From positions 169,763 through 233,762 of the forward strand of contig JAEUJN010000066.1 in the NCBI GenBank assembly GCA_016794595.1: DNA of 64,000 nt. The letters are read 5' to 3'. The DNA comes from Kineosporiaceae bacterium (lineage in GTDB: Bacteria; Actinomycetota; Actinomycetes; Actinomycetales; Kineosporiaceae). Position numbers and translations under genes: made by a program. The notes below the pieces were generated by a model. It worked only from the letters and a program-made list of their open reading frames with translations, was not told where the DNA came from and ran no database searches. This document shows positions 36,572 to 44,678 of the stretch, piece by piece (position 1 is the stretch's first letter; every line of letters begins with the position of its first letter).

Positions 36572-37849
36572 GTGAGTCCCACCACCAGCGCACTGCACGT
36601 GGTGGAGGTCGATCTCGAGGGTGACCTGCCCGAGCTGAAGCCCGGCCCGGCCGACGACGGGACCGTGCTCACCGGGGCGCGGATCCTGGTCCGGCGCGCG
36701 GGGGAACCCCTCGGGGTGGTCCTGATCGAGATCCCCCCGGACGGGCTGAGCGCCCCCGAGCTGGAGCGGCGCCTGCGCAGCGAGCTGGCAGCGGAACTCG
36801 CGGCCCACCCCGCGGGGGAGTTCGCGGCCGCCCACGCGGCTCACCTGGCTCGCGCTCCCCGGTGCACCGTGGTGATCTGCACCCGCGAGCACCCGGACGC
36901 CCTGCGCACCGCACTGGCGAGCCTGACCCACCAGGATCACCCCGACTTCGCCGTCCTGGTGGTCGACAACGCGCCGACCACCACCGCCACCCGCGAGGTG
37001 GTCGAGGAGTTCACCGGCGCCCTGGACCTGCGCTACCTGGTCGAGCCCCGCCCGGGCCTGTCCCGGGCGCGCAACGCTGCCCTGCGCTCCGCGCTGGACG
37101 GCGAGATCGTGGCCTGGCTGGACGACGACGAGACCGCCGATCCGCTCTGGCTGAGCGAGCTGACCCGGGCCTTCGAGGGCCGTCCCGAGGTGCTGGCCGT
37201 GTCCGGTTCGGTGCAGCCGGCCGAGCTGGCCTCGGTGGCCCAGGTCTGGTTCGAGCAGTTCGGCGGGCACAGCAAGGGGCGCGGGTTCACCGCCCAGGAG
37301 TTCTCCCCGGCCACCCGCCGCCGCCAGCACCCGCTCTTCCCGCTGCCCCCCTTCGGGGTGGGCGCGAACATGGCCTTTCGCACCCGGGCCCTGCGCCGCA
37401 TCGGCTTCGACGAGGCGCTGGGGGCCGGCACCGCCACCCAGGGCGGTGAGGACACCAAGATCTTCAGTGACCTGCTGCTGGCCGGGGCCACGGTGCGCTA
37501 CTGGCCGACTGCGATCACCCGGCACTACCACCGGCGGGACGTCGAGGGCCTGGCCCGCCAGCTCGTCGGCTACGGCACCGGGCTGACCGCCTACTACACC
37601 GCCTGCGTCCTCCAGCGCCCGTCGCGGCTGATCACCCTGGTCGGGCTGGCGCCGTCCGCGGTGCGGGCCGTGCTCTCCTCCGGCGGCGAGCGCGAGGCCA
37701 CCCTGGGCCCGGACTTCCCGCGGGAGCTGCTGGCCGCCAACCGGCGTGCCATGCTCGGCGGCCCCTGGGCCTACCTGCGCACCCGCGCCGCTCAGTGGCG
37801 GCAGGGCCGCCGAGGGACCAGCGGGTCGCGATCACGAGCGAGATCATGA
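36572..37849 (+). CDS. Family 2 glycosyltransferase with N-terminal extension
   Basis: A 425-residue protein. The first ~90 residues form an alpha/beta region without a recognised domain (ALHVVEVDLEGDLPELKPG; ELERRLRSELAAEL). The GT2 domain follows: CTVVICTREHPDALRTALASL, FAVLVVDNAPTTTATREVV, GLSRARNAALRSALDGEIVA, WLDDDETADPLWLSEL (DXD) and TATQGGEDTKIFSDLLLAGA. The C-terminus has hydrophobic stretches (TGLTAYYTACVLQ, LITLVGLAPSAV) that may touch the membrane. GTG start; the stop overlaps the flippase start (ATGA). The layout resembles actinobacterial GT2 enzymes in exopolysaccharide loci. Confidence 0.9.
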   Translation: MSPTTSALHVVEVDLEGDLPELKPGPADDGTVLTGARILVRRAGEPLGVVLIEIPPDGLSAPELERRLRSELAAELAAHPAGEFAAAHAAHLARAPRCTVVICTREHPDALRTALASLTHQDHPDFAVLVVDNAPTTTATREVVEEFTGALDLRYLVEPRPGLSRARNAALRSALDGEIVAWLDDDETADPLWLSELTRAFEGRPEVLAVSGSVQPAELASVAQVWFEQFGGHSKGRGFTAQEFSPATRRRQHPLFPLPPFGVGANMAFRTRALRRIGFDEALGAGTATQGGEDTKIFSDLLLAGATVRYWPTAITRHYHRRDVEGLARQLVGYGTGLTAYYTACVLQRPSRLITLVGLAPSAVRAVLSSGGEREATLGPDFPRELLAANRRAMLGGPWAYLRTRAAQWRQGRRGTSGSRSRARS

Positions 37850-40161
37850 GCGAGACCGTCGACAAGACCGTCCGTCGCCGGGATCTGCGCTCCGCGGCGT
37901 CCGGCAGCGGCCCCCGGGCGCGCGAGCTGCTGGCCGACCGGGCCATCTCGGGATCGCTGTCTCTCATGTTCTCCGCCATCGCCAGCGGGGCGCTGGCCCT
38001 GGCCTTCTGGTCCCTGACCGCGCGCACCCACGGCGCCTCGGCGGTCGGCGTGATCTCGGCCGAGGTCTCGATGATCACGTTCCTGGCCAGCGCCGGCAGC
38101 CTGAACATGATCAATGTCTTCGCCCGGTTCATCCCGCAGGCCGGGCGGCACGTCCGCCGGCTGATGGCGATCGGGTACGGGTCGGCGGTCACCACCGGGC
38201 TGCTGCTCGGCGGGGTGTTCCTGCTGACCCCGTGGGCCGACGACGTGGTGATCGGCGGGGCGCTGGGCCGGCTCGCGTTCGTGGTGCTGGTGCTGGTGAA
38301 CACGGTGTTCGTGATCCAGGACGGCGGCCTGATCGGCTTCGGCCGTGCCGGCCTGGTGCCGATCGAGAACGTGCTGGTGGCGGCCGCCCGGCTGGCGCTG
38401 TTGCCGCTGGCCGCGTTCGCCGTGGCCGGGCCGGGCGGGGTGCTGGTCGCCTGGGGCGTGCCGATGGCCCTGGCGCTGCTGGTGGTCAACGGTCTGATCA
38501 TGATGCGGATGGCGCCGGCCATGGCCACCCGGGTCGACGACCTGCCGAGGGCGCCCGACCTGGCCCGGTTCGTGGCCGTCGAGTCGGTCACCACCGCGGT
38601 GGCCTCCTCGCTGACCGCCTTCCTGCCGGTGCTGGTCACCCAGCGGCTCGGGACGACGGCCGGGGGGCACTTCTACGTGCCCTGGGTGATCACCACCATG
38701 GTCTCGTTGCTGCTGTCCTCCACCTTGATCGCCATGGTGCGCGAGCTGGTGGACAACCCCGCCCAGTCGCAGAGCACCCTGCGCCGCTCGCTCGGCATGT
38801 CCGGGCTGGTGGTCGTGGTCGCCATGCTCGGCTGCGTGGTGGCCGCCCCCATGATCCTGTGGCCGCTGGGCCCGGACTTCGTCGAGCAGGGCGTGCCGCT
38901 GCTGCGCTGGGCGGGACTGGCCCTGCCGGGCAGCGCGGTCACCCTGCTGTTCTGGTCGGCCTGCCTGGTCGAGCGCCGCGCGTGGCCGATCCTGTGGATG
39001 AACCTGGCGATCAGCGTCGGCATGCTGGCCGGGGTGCTGACCCTGGACGCCGGTGACTCGCCGTCCTCGGTCGGCATGCTGTACTGCCTGGTCCAGACGG
39101 CGGTGGCGGTCGCGGTGGCCCGGCCCACGGTGTCCGCCTTGCGGCGTTTGCGGGCTCGTCGCCATCCTGAGATGTCAGCGAGAGTCGGCCGGCCGACCCG
39201 CTCCCCGGCCCAACAGGGCAGGTCAGGGGCTGATGACGGGTCGGGTGCGGCAGGGTCCACAATGGGCCTCATGACCCCGACGACCGGCGAGCCCTCGACG
39301 GGCGGACCGACCACCGGTCGCGAGCCGGGGGCCGACCCCGTGGGGTACGCGCCCGACGGCCGGCTGGTCCAGGTGGGCCGGACGGCGGTGCGGGTCTGGG
39401 CGCGTCCGGGTCCGTCGAGCCGCCCCGTGCTGCTCGCCCTGCACGGCTGGAGCGATGCCGGGCTGGTCTACCGGACCCTGGCCCGCGAGCTCGAGGACGT
39501 GCTGGACGTCGTGGCGCCCGATGCCCCCGCGCACGGGGACACGACGGTGTCCCTGCCGCCGCGCTTCACCTTCGACGACCTGCTGCCCTCGGTGCTGCAG
39601 GTCTACGACGCGCTCGATGAGCTGGTCGGCCCGGGGCGGCCGAAGGTGGTCACCGGGCACTCGATGGGGGCGATGCTGGCGGCCAGCCTGGCCGCGCGGC
39701 GTCCGGAGGTTCGCCACCTCTTCCTCGAGGAGCCCCCGGGGCCCTCCCTGATGCCGGCGCCGATGTACCGGCGGCACGAGCTGGCCGGACTGCAGCGGCT
39801 GCAGCAGTTGGAGCACGCCGACCGGATGTTGCGCACCGGGCACACCGAGGACTGGTCCGAGGACGACCGGGACGCCTGGTCGATCACCAAGGGGCAGGCC
39901 GACCTGGCGGCCATGGCCGGGCTGGCCGGGTGGGGCCAGTGCCTGCTCGCCTCGCTGGGCCGGGTGCACGCGCCGACCGTGCTGCTGCTCGGTTCGGCCG
40001 GTGAGACCCAGACCGGGCCGCGACGGTTGCGCAAGCTGCGGCGGGCGGCGGCCGGCCCGTTGGACGTCGTCCGGCTGACCGGCGCCGGTCACAACCCCCG
40101 GCGGGAGGCACTGGGGCAGTTCGCCGACGTCATCCGCGCCGCCACGGCGCCGCTGACGTGA
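37846..40161 (+). CDS. Wzx-like flippase read through into an alpha/beta hydrolase
   Basis: A single 771-codon frame. Residues ~25-440 are a polysaccharide flippase of the Wzx/MATE-like superfamily with about 12-14 helices (GSLSLMFSAIASGALALAFW, SAEVSMITFLASAGSLNMIN, FARFIPQAG). Residues ~500-771 are an alpha/beta hydrolase: VLLALHGWSDAGLVYRTL, nucleophile VVTGHSMGAMLAASLA and a C-terminal GAGHNPRR for His. The joining ~40 codons (about 39165-39275) use codons rare elsewhere (AGA, TCA, ACA, GCA, CAA), as in non-coding spacer, and ATGs at 39262 and 39271 could start the hydrolase alone. Either a true fusion or two genes with a lost stop. ATG 37846 overlaps the GT2 stop; GTGA overlap with the next gene. 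Flippase role: export of lipid-linked repeat units. Confidence 0.82.
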   Translation: MSETVDKTVRRRDLRSAASGSGPRARELLADRAISGSLSLMFSAIASGALALAFWSLTARTHGASAVGVISAEVSMITFLASAGSLNMINVFARFIPQAGRHVRRLMAIGYGSAVTTGLLLGGVFLLTPWADDVVIGGALGRLAFVVLVLVNTVFVIQDGGLIGFGRAGLVPIENVLVAAARLALLPLAAFAVAGPGGVLVAWGVPMALALLVVNGLIMMRMAPAMATRVDDLPRAPDLARFVAVESVTTAVASSLTAFLPVLVTQRLGTTAGGHFYVPWVITTMVSLLLSSTLIAMVRELVDNPAQSQSTLRRSLGMSGLVVVVAMLGCVVAAPMILWPLGPDFVEQGVPLLRWAGLALPGSAVTLLFWSACLVERRAWPILWMNLAISVGMLAGVLTLDAGDSPSSVGMLYCLVQTAVAVAVARPTVSALRRLRARRHPEMSARVGRPTRSPAQQGRSGADDGSGAAGSTMGLMTPTTGEPSTGGPTTGREPGADPVGYAPDGRLVQVGRTAVRVWARPGPSSRPVLLALHGWSDAGLVYRTLARELEDVLDVVAPDAPAHGDTTVSLPPRFTFDDLLPSVLQVYDALDELVGPGRPKVVTGHSMGAMLAASLAARRPEVRHLFLEEPPGPSLMPAPMYRRHELAGLQRLQQLEHADRMLRTGHTEDWSEDDRDAWSITKGQADLAAMAGLAGWGQCLLASLGRVHAPTVLLLGSAGETQTGPRRLRKLRRAAAGPLDVVRLTGAGHNPRREALGQFADVIRAATAPLT

Positions 40162-42014
40162 CCGGCGTGGTGTCCTCGCGCAGGGACACCGGCGATCAGC
40201 CGCGCGTGGACCCGGGTCGGGTGTGGGGCATGTACGGGGTGATCGCCCTGTCCTTCATCGGCACGGTGATGATCGCCCTGGCCTATGCCGGCGGCCGCAA
40301 CGGGGTCGCCTGGCCGCAATGGCTGTTCTGGCCCGGGCACGTGCTGGCCTACGTCCCGATCGCCTACCGGGCGAGCAGTCGGCACCTGTCCTCGGCCCGC
40401 GAGGGCCTGGTGCTCGTCCTCGCGCTGGCCCTGAACCAGATCCTGATCAAGTGGATGTACAGCCCGCTGATGCTCGAGTTCCCCGACGAGCTGCAGCACT
40501 GGCGGGGCACGGTGAACCTGATCGAGAACGGCACCTGGGACACGCCCAACCTGGCCCTGCCGATCGCGCCCAGTTACCCGGCGCTGGAGCTGGTGGGGGG
40601 CGCGATCGCGTCCTCGACCGGGATCTCGGCGATGACCGCCGCGTTCCTGGTGGCCGCCCTGTTGCGGTTGCTCCAGGTGCTCGCGCTGTACGCGTTGTTC
40701 GAGCGGCTGTCCTCGGACGACCGGCTGGCCGCGGTGGCCTCGGTGATCTACGTGGCCAACCCGCACTACCTGTTCTTCGACGGCATGTACATCTACCAGA
40801 CCATCGCGCTGCCCTTCCTGATCGGGGCTGTCTGGCTGGTCCGGCGCTGGCACCACGGTGCCCGCGGGGGGACCCCGTGGGTGCTGCTGGTGGTGTTCGC
40901 CGCCGTGGTCACCGTCTCCCACCACGTCACCTCGTTCGTGCTGGTGGCCGCCCTGGCCGCGCTGGCCCTGACCTACCTCGGACGCCGCCAGCTGCGGACG
41001 GCGTGGCGTCCCGCCCTGGCCGCGCTGATCGCCACCGGCATGGTGCTGGCCTGGGTGCGCACGATCGCCACCACGGTCGGCTACTACTTCGGGCCGGTGG
41101 CCGGTGAGCTGATCGCCTCGGCGCGCCGGTTCCTGCTGTTCGAGCAGGAAGCCGGTGAGGGCTCGCCCGCGCCGCCGCTCGAGGTGTCCCTGGCCGACCG
41201 GGCGTTCACCCTGGCCAGCCTGGCCCTGCTGGGCTGGCTGGTGGTCAGCGGCGCCCTGATGCTGTGGCGCCAGCGCGGGCGGGACCGGTGGACGGTGCCC
41301 ATGATCGCCGGGGCGGGGGGCCTGTTCGCGATGGTGGCGCTGCGGGTGCTGGTCGCCGACGGGGCCGAGCTCGCCGGCAGGGCCGCGACGTTCGTCTACA
41401 TCCCGGTGGCCTTCGTGGCGTCCCAGCGCGCGCTGGAGTGGCAACGCCGGCAGTTGCGCTCGCGCGCCCGGCGTCGCTGGCCGGAGTCGTTCACCCGCAC
41501 CGCCCGGCTGGGCATGGCGACGGTGCTGCTGATCGGTGGGCTGACCAGCGGCTGGCCGCCGTCCTGGGGGCGCCTGCCCGGGCCGTTCCTGCCCTCGGGG
41601 TTCGAGCGCTCGGTCGAGCCGGAGTGGCTGGCGGCCGCCCGCTGGACCGGGGAGGGACTGGGGCCGGGGCATCGATGGGCGGCGGACTTCTCGGGGTACG
41701 TGCTGATCTCGACGATGGGTAACCAGGACCCGGTCCGCGGGGTCTCGCCGCTGTACCAGGGGCAGGGGGTCACGCCCGCCACACAGGAACTGGTGCGCCA
41801 GCAGGCGATTCACTTCCTGGCGGTGGACCTGCGCACCTCGCAGCAGCTGCCGGCGGCCGGTTTCTACTTCCCCGACGAGACCCCGACCACCTACACCGAG
41901 CCGCTGCCCAGGGCCTGGCTGGAGGTCTTCGACCAGGTGGAGCGGGTCAGCCGGATCTACGACAGCGGCAACATCCGGCTGTACGACCTGCGCGAGTCGG
42001 CGTATGTCTACTGA
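40158..42014 (+). CDS. GT-C/polymerase-like polytopic membrane protein
   Basis: A 618-residue membrane protein with about 11-12 helices and a soluble C-terminal domain (about 470-618). The large early loop carries LMLEFPDELQHWRGTVNLIE; the acidic pair followed by H-W resembles the catalytic loop of GT-C enzymes and of some O-antigen polymerase-like proteins. Later HHVTSFVLVAALAALALTYL and RAATFVYIPVAFVAS also occur in this actinobacterial group. It likely transfers or polymerises sugars outside the membrane. GTG start overlapping the preceding stop; the next gene begins within its last codons. Whether it is a polymerase (Wzy-like) or a single transferase cannot be decided here. Confidence 0.8.
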   Translation: MTGVVSSRRDTGDQPRVDPGRVWGMYGVIALSFIGTVMIALAYAGGRNGVAWPQWLFWPGHVLAYVPIAYRASSRHLSSAREGLVLVLALALNQILIKWMYSPLMLEFPDELQHWRGTVNLIENGTWDTPNLALPIAPSYPALELVGGAIASSTGISAMTAAFLVAALLRLLQVLALYALFERLSSDDRLAAVASVIYVANPHYLFFDGMYIYQTIALPFLIGAVWLVRRWHHGARGGTPWVLLVVFAAVVTVSHHVTSFVLVAALAALALTYLGRRQLRTAWRPALAALIATGMVLAWVRTIATTVGYYFGPVAGELIASARRFLLFEQEAGEGSPAPPLEVSLADRAFTLASLALLGWLVVSGALMLWRQRGRDRWTVPMIAGAGGLFAMVALRVLVADGAELAGRAATFVYIPVAFVASQRALEWQRRQLRSRARRRWPESFTRTARLGMATVLLIGGLTSGWPPSWGRLPGPFLPSGFERSVEPEWLAAARWTGEGLGPGHRWAADFSGYVLISTMGNQDPVRGVSPLYQGQGVTPATQELVRQQAIHFLAVDLRTSQQLPAAGFYFPDETPTTYTEPLPRAWLEVFDQVERVSRIYDSGNIRLYDLRESAYVY

Positions 42015-42840
42015 GTGGAGCGCGCCGGCGCCCCCGCCCCGCCCGGTCAGCCGGGCCCGGACGCCGATCCTGATGGCGGTGGCGGCGGCGGTGTGCACCC
42101 TGCTGCACGCGCTGGCCCCCCAGCCCCTGGCGGCGATGGCGTTCACCGCCAACAGCGTGATGTTCGGGTTGCTGGTGGCCCGGCTGGTCGAGGACCGGAT
42201 GGGCCTGACCACGGCCGAACGGATGATGATCCGGGTCGGGGCCCCGATCGCGCTGCTGGTGCTGGGCGGGCTGGTGGCGGACGTCGTGCCCGGGCTGAGC
42301 CTGTCGCGCAGCACCTGGGCGCTGGTGGTCGGGGCCGGGGTGCACGCGGCCGCGATCGCCCTGGCCGCCACGGCCGGCCGGGGCACCGAGGACCCGATCA
42401 TCGGCCGGGTCATCCTGCCGCCGTGGGCGATCGGCATGGTGGTGGCACTCGGCATCCTGCCGGTGGTGACCGTGGTCATCTCGGTCGACAGCGAGGCCGG
42501 TCAGCCGCGGCCGCCGTTCAGCGCGCTGTCGGCGGTGCGGGCCGAGTCCACGGTGCGCATCCGGGTCGAGAACGCCGAGCAGGCGGCGACCGACTACCTG
42601 GTGCGGGTGACCTCGGCCGGGACGGCGGTGGTCGAGCCGATCCCGGTGCGGGTGGAGGCGGGGGCCACCTGGCAGGGGAACCTGGCGATCGCCGGGGACC
42701 GCGAGGTGGAGGTCACCCTGGCCCTGGCCGCGCAGCCGGACGTGGTCTATCGCCAGGTCAGGCTGGCCAGGGCGCCCACTGCCTCGGCCAGTGCCTCACC
42801 CAGTGCCTCACCCAGCGGCTCTCCCTCACCCGGCCCCTGA
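42004..42840 (+). CDS. DUF1616-like membrane protein of the glycan locus
   Basis: A 278-residue protein with four N-terminal helices (about 20-165) and an extracytoplasmic beta-sandwich-like domain (about 175-260: STVRIRVENAEQAATDYLVR, VRVEAGATWQGNLAIAGDRE), ending in a Ser/Pro-rich tail with repeated ASASPSASP units. The layout resembles DUF1616 proteins found with exopolysaccharide genes, but the match is only by general features. ATG 42004 lies 11 bp inside the previous gene. It may assist polymer export. Confidence 0.7.
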   Translation: MSTEWSAPAPPPRPVSRARTPILMAVAAAVCTLLHALAPQPLAAMAFTANSVMFGLLVARLVEDRMGLTTAERMMIRVGAPIALLVLGGLVADVVPGLSLSRSTWALVVGAGVHAAAIALAATAGRGTEDPIIGRVILPPWAIGMVVALGILPVVTVVISVDSEAGQPRPPFSALSAVRAESTVRIRVENAEQAATDYLVRVTSAGTAVVEPIPVRVEAGATWQGNLAIAGDREVEVTLALAAQPDVVYRQVRLARAPTASASASPSASPSGSPSPGP

Positions 42841-42938
42841 TCTCACCTGGCCCCTGACCTGGGTGTTACTGGAACCTTGACGGTGATTTAGGGGAACTTG
42901 ACCCCCCTGGTCAGGCCTCGCCCGATAGGTTCGACCGC

Positions 42939-44552
42939 GTGCATCGCGACCGCCTGTCCCGCAGCGGCCGCTCGGGTTCCGAGGACTCCGCCGACACCGC
43001 CGTCGTCGACATCTCGACCACGACGCGCGCTCGCCGTTCCCGCCGTACTCAGCCCAGTTGGCGCCAGTCCGCCCGCGTGGGCCTGGCGGTCATCACCTCG
43101 TGTGCGGTCACCATCGGGGTGATGGCGGCGATCTCGCCCACGCCCGAGGTCATGATGACCCAGCTCGCTGCCCCGGCCGCGGTGCAGCCGGCCACGCAGC
43201 CGTCGGCCTCCTCCTCGGTCCCCGGCACCTCGCCCAGTCCCACCGCGGCCGAGTCCGCCTCGGCGGCGGACACGCCGTCCGAGTCGCGGTCGCCGTCGGC
43301 GACCTCCTCCGCGCCCGCCGCGCCGTCCGCCGCACCGAGCAGCACCCGGCGGGCCATCCTGCAGGCCACGGCGCCGACCGCCGGCGCCGAGGACGGCGCT
43401 CTGGCCCCCGCCGCCGAGGGGCCGGCCGCGCCCGGCCCGAGCGAGGGTGAGCCGGCCGACCAGCCGACCGAGCAGGCTCCGGTGGTGCTGCCGCCAGTTC
43501 CCACGAACCTGCCGACCACACAGCCCACCAGTTCCTCGCCGACCGGGGCGCCCAGCACGAGCACGACGACCTCCACCTCGGCGACCACCAGCACATCGAG
43601 TTCGCGGCCGCCGACCAGCTCGACCACGACCACCACCTCCGGGGGGCAGCCGGCGGTCGGCGGGCGGTTCTCGTCGCAGCGCTCGGGCCTGCCCTGGGCC
43701 AGCGGGGTCCACCTGGACTCGATGAGCCCCGGCAGTGTCGCCGCCTTCGAGAGCTGGCGGGGGCGGGGGATCGACTTCGCCGCCATCTGGCTCGAGGACA
43801 ACGGCTGGTCGGACCTGGCGAACCCTGCCGACCTGCTGCGCCCCTGGCAGGGGTCCGGCCGGCAGATGCTGATCAACGTGCCGATGTTCCCCAAGTCCGG
43901 TGGCGACCTCTACAGCTGCGCGGCGGGCTCGTACAACCAGAGCTGGCGCGGCCTGGGCCAGGTGCTCTCCAGCATGGGCTTCGGCAATTCGGTGTTGCGG
44001 CTCGGCTGGGAGTTCAACGGCAGCTGGTATTCCTGGAGCGCGATCGGCAAGGCGGACGCGTACGCCGGGTGCTGGCGTCAGGTCGTCGACTCGGTGCGCC
44101 AGTCGGCGCCCGGCGTCCGATGGGACTGGAGCTTCAACCGCGGCAAGGAGTCCGGCATGGCGGACCCGCGGGCGGCCTACCCGGGCGACAACTACGTCGA
44201 CTTCGTCGGGATCAGTGAGTACGACCACTGGCCCGCAGCGACCAGCCAGGCGATCTGGGACAGCAAGCACATGCCGGTGGCCGAGCACGGCGTCCAGATG
44301 GCGATCGACTTCGCCCGGGCGCACGGCAAGCTGGTCTCGATCCCCGAGTGGGGCAATCGCACCGTGGGTGGCCTGCCGGATTACGGCGGCGACAACGCGC
44401 AGTACGTGCGGTTCTTCCACACGATGCTGATGAACAACTCCGGGATCATCGCCTACGAGGCCCAGTTCCAGGCCGAGGGTGGCCAGTACAACAACGGCGC
44501 CAGCCTGCCGAACGCCGCGGCGGCCTACAAGCAGCTCTTCGGCGGCGGCTGA
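42939..44552 (+). CDS. Secreted GH26-like glycoside hydrolase
   Basis: A 537-residue protein. The N-terminus has a basic segment (about 25-48) then a hydrophobic helix (VGLAVITSCAVTIGVMAAIS) as a signal anchor, followed by about 180 residues of Ser/Thr/Pro/Ala-rich linker. The catalytic domain (about 245-537) looks like glycoside hydrolase family 26 (beta-mannanase/endoglucanase type): the general acid in LRLGWEFNGSWYSWS, NRGKESGMADPRAAYPGD, DFVGISEYDHW and the nucleophile in VSIPEWGNRTVGG. A hydrolase in an exopolysaccharide locus normally trims or releases the polymer. GTG start at 42939; it may begin later. A strong terminator follows. Confidence 0.87.
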   Translation: MHRDRLSRSGRSGSEDSADTAVVDISTTTRARRSRRTQPSWRQSARVGLAVITSCAVTIGVMAAISPTPEVMMTQLAAPAAVQPATQPSASSSVPGTSPSPTAAESASAADTPSESRSPSATSSAPAAPSAAPSSTRRAILQATAPTAGAEDGALAPAAEGPAAPGPSEGEPADQPTEQAPVVLPPVPTNLPTTQPTSSSPTGAPSTSTTTSTSATTSTSSSRPPTSSTTTTTSGGQPAVGGRFSSQRSGLPWASGVHLDSMSPGSVAAFESWRGRGIDFAAIWLEDNGWSDLANPADLLRPWQGSGRQMLINVPMFPKSGGDLYSCAAGSYNQSWRGLGQVLSSMGFGNSVLRLGWEFNGSWYSWSAIGKADAYAGCWRQVVDSVRQSAPGVRWDWSFNRGKESGMADPRAAYPGDNYVDFVGISEYDHWPAATSQAIWDSKHMPVAEHGVQMAIDFARAHGKLVSIPEWGNRTVGGLPDYGGDNAQYVRFFHTMLMNNSGIIAYEAQFQAEGGQYNNGASLPNAAAAYKQLFGGG

Positions 44553-44592
44553 GCCGGTCCGGCCGGTCGACGACGAACTCGCCTCTGACCAG

Positions 44593-44631
44593 AACGAGAG
44601 GCCCCGGGTGACATGCCCGGGGCCTCTCGTT
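44593..44631. terminator. Strong bidirectional hairpin terminator
   Basis: Sixteen-bp perfect arms AACGAGAGGCCCCGGG (44593-44608) and its complement (44616-44631) around a 7-nt loop, between the convergent hydrolase and glgB genes. The TT at each side supports terminator use in both directions. Confidence 0.88.
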
Positions 44632-44678
44632 GTGGGTCGGCGACGTGTGGGTCGGCGGCGTGCCTGCCGGTGCCGGCG

